Of a DNA stretch of 64,000 nt, positions 60,027 to 64,000 are shown in pieces (within the stretch, counting starts at the first letter, position 1; each line of letters begins with the position of its first letter). The stretch is from Gloeobacter violaceus PCC 7421. Lineage in GTDB: Bacteria > Cyanobacteriota > Cyanobacteriia > Gloeobacterales > Gloeobacteraceae. The position numbers were made by a program, and so were the translations under genes. The notes beneath the pieces were generated by a model that worked only from the letters and a program-made list of their open reading frames with translations, was not told the DNA's origin and searched no databases. The DNA lies in assembly GCF_000011385.1 (NCBI RefSeq), contig NC_005125.1:992001-1056000 (forward strand), given 5' to 3'.

Positions 60027-60989
60027 ATGGAACTTGGCACCCCAGCCCCCACTGCAACGGACATCGGCTTTACCCGCGAAGACTTCGAACGGTTGCTCTC
60101 CCAGTACGACTACCGCTTTAATCCCGGCGACATCGTCAAAGGCACGGTGTTCAGTCTGGAGCCCCGGGGGGCGCTCATCGACATCGGCGCCAAGACCGCC
60201 GCTTACCTGCCTTTGCAGGAGATGTCCATCAACCGCGTCGACGACCCGACCGAGGTGCTGGGAGAAGGGGACACCCTCGACTTTTTCATCCTCTCCGACG
60301 AGAACGAAGAGGGCCAGCTTACCCTCTCCATCCGCCGCATCGAGTACATGAAGGCCTGGGAGCGGGTGCGCAAGCTCCAGACCGAAGACCAGACCGTGCG
60401 TGCGAAGATCTTCGCGGTCAACCGCGGCGGGGCGTTGGTGCGCATCGAGGGCCTGCGCGGGTTCATCCCGGGTTCGCACTTGTCCACGCGCGAACCGAAA
60501 GAAGAGCTGATCGGCGAAGAGCTGCCTTTGAAGTTCCTCGAAGTGGACGAGGAGCGCAACCGCCTGGTGCTCTCGCACCGCCGGGCTCTGGTGGAACGCC
60601 GCATGAACAAGCTGGAAGCAGGTCAGGTGGTGATCGGTCGGGTGCGGGGGATCAAGCCCTACGGCGCCTTCATCGACATCGGCGGGGTGTCGGGTCTGTT
60701 GCACATCAGCGAGATTTCCCACGACCACATCGAGACGCCGCACTCGGTGTTCAACGTCGGGGACGAGGTGAAGGTGATGGTGATCGACCTCGACGCCGAG
60801 CGCGGTCGCATTTCGCTTTCGACCAAGCAGCTGGAGGAAACCCCTGGAGCCATGACCCAGGACAAGCAGGCGGTCTTCGACAATGCCGAAGTGATGGCCG
60901 AAAAATACCGCGCCCGCATGGCGGCGGAGGCGGCCGGCAGCGAACCAGTCGAGGAGTTTGACGAAGCGGTGGTCGCCGCCATCGACTGA
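60027..60989 (+). CDS. rpsA: 30S ribosomal protein S1
   Basis: 320 residues with three S1 RNA-binding domains (about 35-105, 120-185, 200-268): NPGDIVKGTVFSLEPRGALI, VRAKIFAVNRGGALVRIEGL, GQVVIGRVRGIKPYGAFIDI. The three-domain length is typical of cyanobacteria and chloroplasts (E. coli has six). It binds mRNA for initiation on the 30S subunit. ATG 60027 has GGAGGAAC upstream; a TTG three bases earlier is not needed. A strong UUCG-loop terminator follows the gene. Confidence 0.96.
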   Translation: MELGTPAPTATDIGFTREDFERLLSQYDYRFNPGDIVKGTVFSLEPRGALIDIGAKTAAYLPLQEMSINRVDDPTEVLGEGDTLDFFILSDENEEGQLTLSIRRIEYMKAWERVRKLQTEDQTVRAKIFAVNRGGALVRIEGLRGFIPGSHLSTREPKEELIGEELPLKFLEVDEERNRLVLSHRRALVERRMNKLEAGQVVIGRVRGIKPYGAFIDIGGVSGLLHISEISHDHIETPHSVFNVGDEVKVMVIDLDAERGRISLSTKQLEETPGAMTQDKQAVFDNAEVMAEKYRARMAAEAAGSEPVEEFDEAVVAAID

Positions 60990-61030
60990 TCCGTGCGCTT
61001 CTGTCGGCCGGAACGCGCCATGTTCGTCCC

Positions 61031-61058
61031 AACGCTCCCGTTCGCGGGAGCGTTTTTG
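61031..61058 (+). terminator. Intrinsic terminator of rpsA
   Basis: Ten-base stem AACGCTCCCG (61031-61040), UUCG tetraloop, CGGGAGCGTT (61045-61054), continuing into T residues. Textbook structure. Confidence 0.93.
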
Positions 61059-61092
61059 GTATCAATGAAGTGATCTACTAGGAGAGAAGAGC

Positions 61093-62811
61093 GTGGCCAC
61101 TGGTTTTCACTCCGTTCCCGAGATCCTGGACGAATTGCGCGCCGGCCGGGCGGTGGTGGTCGTCGACGACGAGAACCGCGAGAACGAAGGCGATCTCATC
61201 TGTGCCGCCCAGTTCGCCTCCCCCGAAATGATCAACTTCATGGCCACCCACGCCCGGGGCCTCATTTGCCTGGCGATGACCGCCGAGCGGCTCGACCAGT
61301 TGCAGTTGCCGCTGATGGTGAGCGAAAACACCGACCGCAACCAGACGGCTTTTACCGTGAGCATCGACGCCGGCCCCCACCTGGGGGTGAGCACCGGCAT
61401 CTCCGCCGCCGACCGGGCCAAGACCATCCAGGCGGCCATCGATTCGCGCACCCGTGCAGGCGACCTGACCCGCCCCGGCCACATCTTTCCGATCCGCGCC
61501 CGCGAGGGAGGCGTGCTGAAGCGCGCCGGTCACACCGAGGCGGCGGTCGATCTGGCGCGCATGGCGGGGCTGTATCCGGCCGGGGTGATCTGCGAAATCC
61601 AGAACCCCGACGGTTCGATGTCGCGCCTGCCGGAACTGCTCCAGTACGCCCGCACCTTCAACCTCAAGATTGTCACCATCGCCGAAATTATCGCCTACCG
61701 GCTGCAGAACGAACGCTTCATCAAGCGCGAGACGGTGGCGATGCTGCCTACCGCCTTCGGCAAATTCGAGATTTTTGCCTACCGCGACACCCTCGACGGC
61801 AAGGAACACGTCGCCCTGGTGCGCCGTCCACCCGCGGGCTCGGGCCTTTTTGACGGGGCGCCGCCTTTTGCCGGCAGCGAGGAGCCGGTACTGGTGCGCG
61901 TCCACTCCGAATGCCTGACCGGCGACACCTTCGGCTCGCTGCGCTGCGACTGCCGCCAGCAGTTGCAGGCTGCCCTCAAGATGATCGACCACCACGGCCA
62001 GGGTGTGGTCGTCTATCTGCGCCAGGAGGGCCGCGGCATCGGGCTGATCAACAAGCTCAAAGCTTACGCCTTACAAGATATGGGCCTCGACACGGTCGAA
62101 GCGAACGAGCGGCTGGGGTTTGCCGCCGATCTGCGCAGCTATGGCGTCGGCGCCCAGATCCTCAACGACCTGGGGGTGCACCGCATGAAATTGATCACCA
62201 ACAATCCGCGCAAGATCGCGGGCCTGAGCGGCTATAACCTCGAAGTGGTGGACCGCGTGCCCCTCATCATCGAAGAGACCGACTACAACTCCACCTACCT
62301 CAACACCAAAGCCCAGAAGCTCGGGCACCTGCTGCCGGGGGTGCGGCTTTTGACGCTGGGGGTGCTCTGGCGTCGGGCGACTATGCAGCCCTACGACCCG
62401 GAGCGCTCCAATCAAGTCGAACTGCTGCGCGAACTGTTTGGTCAGCAGGATCTGCTCATCCAGGAGGAGCGCCGCCCGGTGGCGAGCGCCGTCTTTGGGC
62501 CGGACGCCGTCGTGGTGCACATCGGGCTCCCTTCTGCGGGCAACAAGAGCCCCAACGCTTGGTATACCGACCCGACGAGTGCTTGCCGCCGGGCGATCTT
62601 GGCCGCTTTGGAGGAACTTGTGCAGAACAACCCACCGCAAGTGCTGCAATTTTTGGTCAGCTCCGGAGCTGATCCGCTCAATCACCTCAGCGAACGCCTT
62701 CAGCATCGCGAAGAAGATCTAGCATCCCTGCCGGATGCCATCAAAGGACCGCTCTCCCCCGAGACTGTCTACATCTTCAAAGCCGACGCCACCCAACCAC
62801 CCACCTCCTGA
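61093..62811 (+). CDS. ribBA: Bifunctional DHBP synthase / GTP cyclohydrolase II
   Basis: 572 residues from a GTG after AGGAGAGAAG. RibB half (about 1-205): [40 protein letters not shown]. RibA half (about 210-400): [20 protein letters not shown] with zinc cysteines, [33 protein letters not shown]. Both enzyme activities open riboflavin synthesis. An about 170-residue C-terminal extension ([20 protein letters not shown] and [20 protein letters not shown]) is seen in cyanobacterial RibBA; its role is unknown. Confidence 0.96.
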   Translation: MATGFHSVPEILDELRAGRAVVVVDDENRENEGDLICAAQFASPEMINFMATHARGLICLAMTAERLDQLQLPLMVSENTDRNQTAFTVSIDAGPHLGVSTGISAADRAKTIQAAIDSRTRAGDLTRPGHIFPIRAREGGVLKRAGHTEAAVDLARMAGLYPAGVICEIQNPDGSMSRLPELLQYARTFNLKIVTIAEIIAYRLQNERFIKRETVAMLPTAFGKFEIFAYRDTLDGKEHVALVRRPPAGSGLFDGAPPFAGSEEPVLVRVHSECLTGDTFGSLRCDCRQQLQAALKMIDHHGQGVVVYLRQEGRGIGLINKLKAYALQDMGLDTVEANERLGFAADLRSYGVGAQILNDLGVHRMKLITNNPRKIAGLSGYNLEVVDRVPLIIEETDYNSTYLNTKAQKLGHLLPGVRLLTLGVLWRRATMQPYDPERSNQVELLRELFGQQDLLIQEERRPVASAVFGPDAVVVHIGLPSAGNKSPNAWYTDPTSACRRAILAALEELVQNNPPQVLQFLVSSGADPLNHLSERLQHREEDLASLPDAIKGPLSPETVYIFKADATQPPTS

Positions 62812-62899
62812 GCAGCCGGGCCATCTTCCTGAGATGCGCCGTAGGACACCGATGACGAATAGCTGAATCTCAGCCTCAATCACAAAAAATAGCTACTAT

Positions 62900-63133
62900 T
62901 CAAGCGAGACGTGCAGTCTCCGGGCATTCGGCAAAGCCCATCAGCCGTTGCGGCCGGGGTTCACCTACCGACTCGGGTGCGACGGTTTTGGCGAGCGGCA
63001 GGGCGAATAGTTCAATCAAGCCGTCCGTTGGGCAAGATTCCCATAACAAAGTCAAGGTACAGTGCCACTCCGTCGAACGACCGCAGTGCGGGCACAAAGT
63101 CGCGAGTTGCAACTTCTGCAGGTGACTGGCCAT
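62900..63133 (-). CDS. Doubtful small zinc-finger-like protein
   Basis: 77 residues from MASHLQKLQL. A possible metal site is LCPHCGRSTEWHC. No family recognised and no clear operon partner. It lies in the 624-bp gap 62812-63435, in which I see no other gene or clear regulatory site. Confidence 0.3.
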   Translation of the reverse strand: MASHLQKLQLATLCPHCGRSTEWHCTLTLLWESCPTDGLIELFALPLAKTVAPESVGEPRPQRLMGFAECPETARLA

Positions 63134-63435
63134 GGCTTCTTCTCGATAAGACAATCTCCATGCTCCTGCCCGGAAACTGGGCGTACCTCTACCGGATGGG
63201 AGATCTCCAGAGCCCAGCGGGGCATTCGTATCATCATCATTATGTGCGTGCTGCTTCTTTGCGCTTCAGTTTTGAAGCTGGGCGCCGTGCCTGCAAAGAA
63301 TGCCTTCCATACTCATGTTCGGTGCAAACGCCAACTACTTTCTTGTAGTTGTAGTTGCTGCGAATCCGTCCCAGGGTTAACAACGGTCCTTCTTCTTGGG
63401 GCAGGTTTAAAATGCGTTGCAGAACTGGCAAAGGT

Positions 63436-64000
63436 ATGGTCGATTTAGAGCTTGATCCTCCGGCACGCACTTCCGATACCGACCCGATCCGCGTCGATTT
63501 TTTGCCGGAGGGCGCCCTTGGGCTTGCCGGCCGCACCGGGATGTGTTTTGCTCCCGGTAAGCACTGCCTGGGCAAGTTCGCCCTCTGGCGGCGGGATCTT
63601 GAAAAGGACCTCGACCGCCTGCGCAGACATTACGGCTCCAACTGGCTGGTAACGCTGGTACAGGCGCACGAACTGGTCGAGTTGAAGATTCCTGATTTGC
63701 TGGAGCGGGCGCGGGCCTGGGGACTTACCAGCCGTTGGTTTCCGGTGCGCGACTACGGCATTCCGACTTCGATTGCGAGCACATTGATGCTCGTCGAAGA
63801 CATCCTGATAGCTAACGGCCAGGGTAAAACCGTGGTCATCCACTGCAAAGGCGGTCTGGGGCGCACAGGACTGGTGGCCGCCTGCTGCTTGGTGGCGCGC
63901 GGTTACAGCCACAGCGAAGCCTTTGAGATCATTCGGCGCTCGCGCCCGGGCAGCATCGAGACCGCCGAGCAAGAAGCCTTCGCGCACAAGTTTGCACGCG
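63436..64000 (+). CDS. Dual-specificity/CDKN3-like protein phosphatase (3' partial)
   Basis: The frame is open from the ATG at 63436 to the right edge, at least 188 residues. The phosphatase P-loop is VVIHCKGGLGRTGLVAACCL (HCx5R with Cys and Arg), preceded by FPVRDYGIPTSIASTLMLVE, whose Asp is the likely general acid. The layout matches cyclin-dependent-kinase-inhibitor-3-like phosphatases of cyanobacteria. The end is outside the window, so any further domain is unknown. Confidence 0.88.
   Translation, partial: MVDLELDPPARTSDTDPIRVDFLPEGALGLAGRTGMCFAPGKHCLGKFALWRRDLEKDLDRLRRHYGSNWLVTLVQAHELVELKIPDLLERARAWGLTSRWFPVRDYGIPTSIASTLMLVEDILIANGQGKTVVIHCKGGLGRTGLVAACCLVARGYSHSEAFEIIRRSRPGSIETAEQEAFAHKFAR

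Noticed and set aside
63062-63448. 128-codon plus frame before the phosphatase gene
   Set aside because: Runs of Ile, Cys and Ser with no domain and poor start context; probably non-coding.
1-64000. CRISPR arrays, rRNA operons, prophage modules
   Set aside because: No regularly spaced short repeats, no rRNA-like sequence and no phage structural or integrase genes were seen on either strand.

Overview
The window is GC-rich chromosomal DNA of a cyanobacterium, most likely Gloeobacter. I infer this from a phycobilisome linker, an oxygen-dependent protoporphyrinogen oxidase next to a plastoquinone-type chorismate lyase, an SLH/OprB-type iron porin, a three-domain ribosomal S1, a long RibBA, and small proteins of families known mainly from cyanobacteria. 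There are no rRNA genes, no convincing tRNAs and no CRISPR array. Most of the window is ordinary single genes and short operons on both strands. Both ends are cut inside genes: a Uma2-type protein at the left and a dual-specificity-type phosphatase at the right.

Layout. 1-7 kb: Uma2 protein, MscS channel, U32 peptidase, a strongly structured terminator-ended transcript candidate (4141-4429), a small conserved protein, a zinc alcohol dehydrogenase and a flippase-like membrane protein. 7-10.5 kb: a DnaA-box-like inverted repeat, a DUF2811 protein, HemY, chorismate lyase and beta carbonic anhydrase. 10.5-15 kb: an SGNH/MBOAT O-acylation pair and an orphan peptide-binding lipoprotein. 15-20.8 kb: an unusually arranged phycobilisome linker, a perfect 28-bp palindrome, a VOC protein, an FG-GAP protein, a GDSL esterase and an NADP-binding reductase.

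20.9-30.4 kb is the best functional story. A guanidine-I (ykkC) riboswitch (about 28400-28503, minus strand) heads two DUF1989 proteins and a urea-carboxylase-type enzyme. An allophanate hydrolase lies divergently on the other side. Together these make a complete route from guanidine to ammonia and CO2. The same strand continues into a Rieske oxygenase and a FAD amine/amino-acid oxidase, which could feed substituted guanidines into the route (inference).

31-45 kb holds envelope and housekeeping genes: iron porin, AMIN amidase, lipocalin, a triple-repeat secreted protein, UDP-glucose dehydrogenase, PdxA with an L,D-transpeptidase, a lipoprotein cyclophilin and a histidine kinase. 45.5-46.7 kb is an AT-richer island with a GrlR-like protein and a HEPN/MNT pair. 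47-58.3 kb: a transglutaminase-like protein, a BcsA-like glycosyltransferase, a HEAT protein, a two-gene unit of a giant tubulin-like protein plus a membrane zinc-ribbon/phosphate-binding-type protein, and an FG-GAP protein with near-identical internal repeats. 58.3-64 kb: a broken ISL3-type transposase, a lipase-like hydrolase, rpsA, ribBA and the truncated phosphatase.

The strongest leads are the riboswitch-headed guanidine cluster with its oxygenase and oxidase, the tubulin-like/zinc-ribbon pair, the structured RNA at 4.2 kb, and the linker with its CpcD-like domain at the N-terminus.
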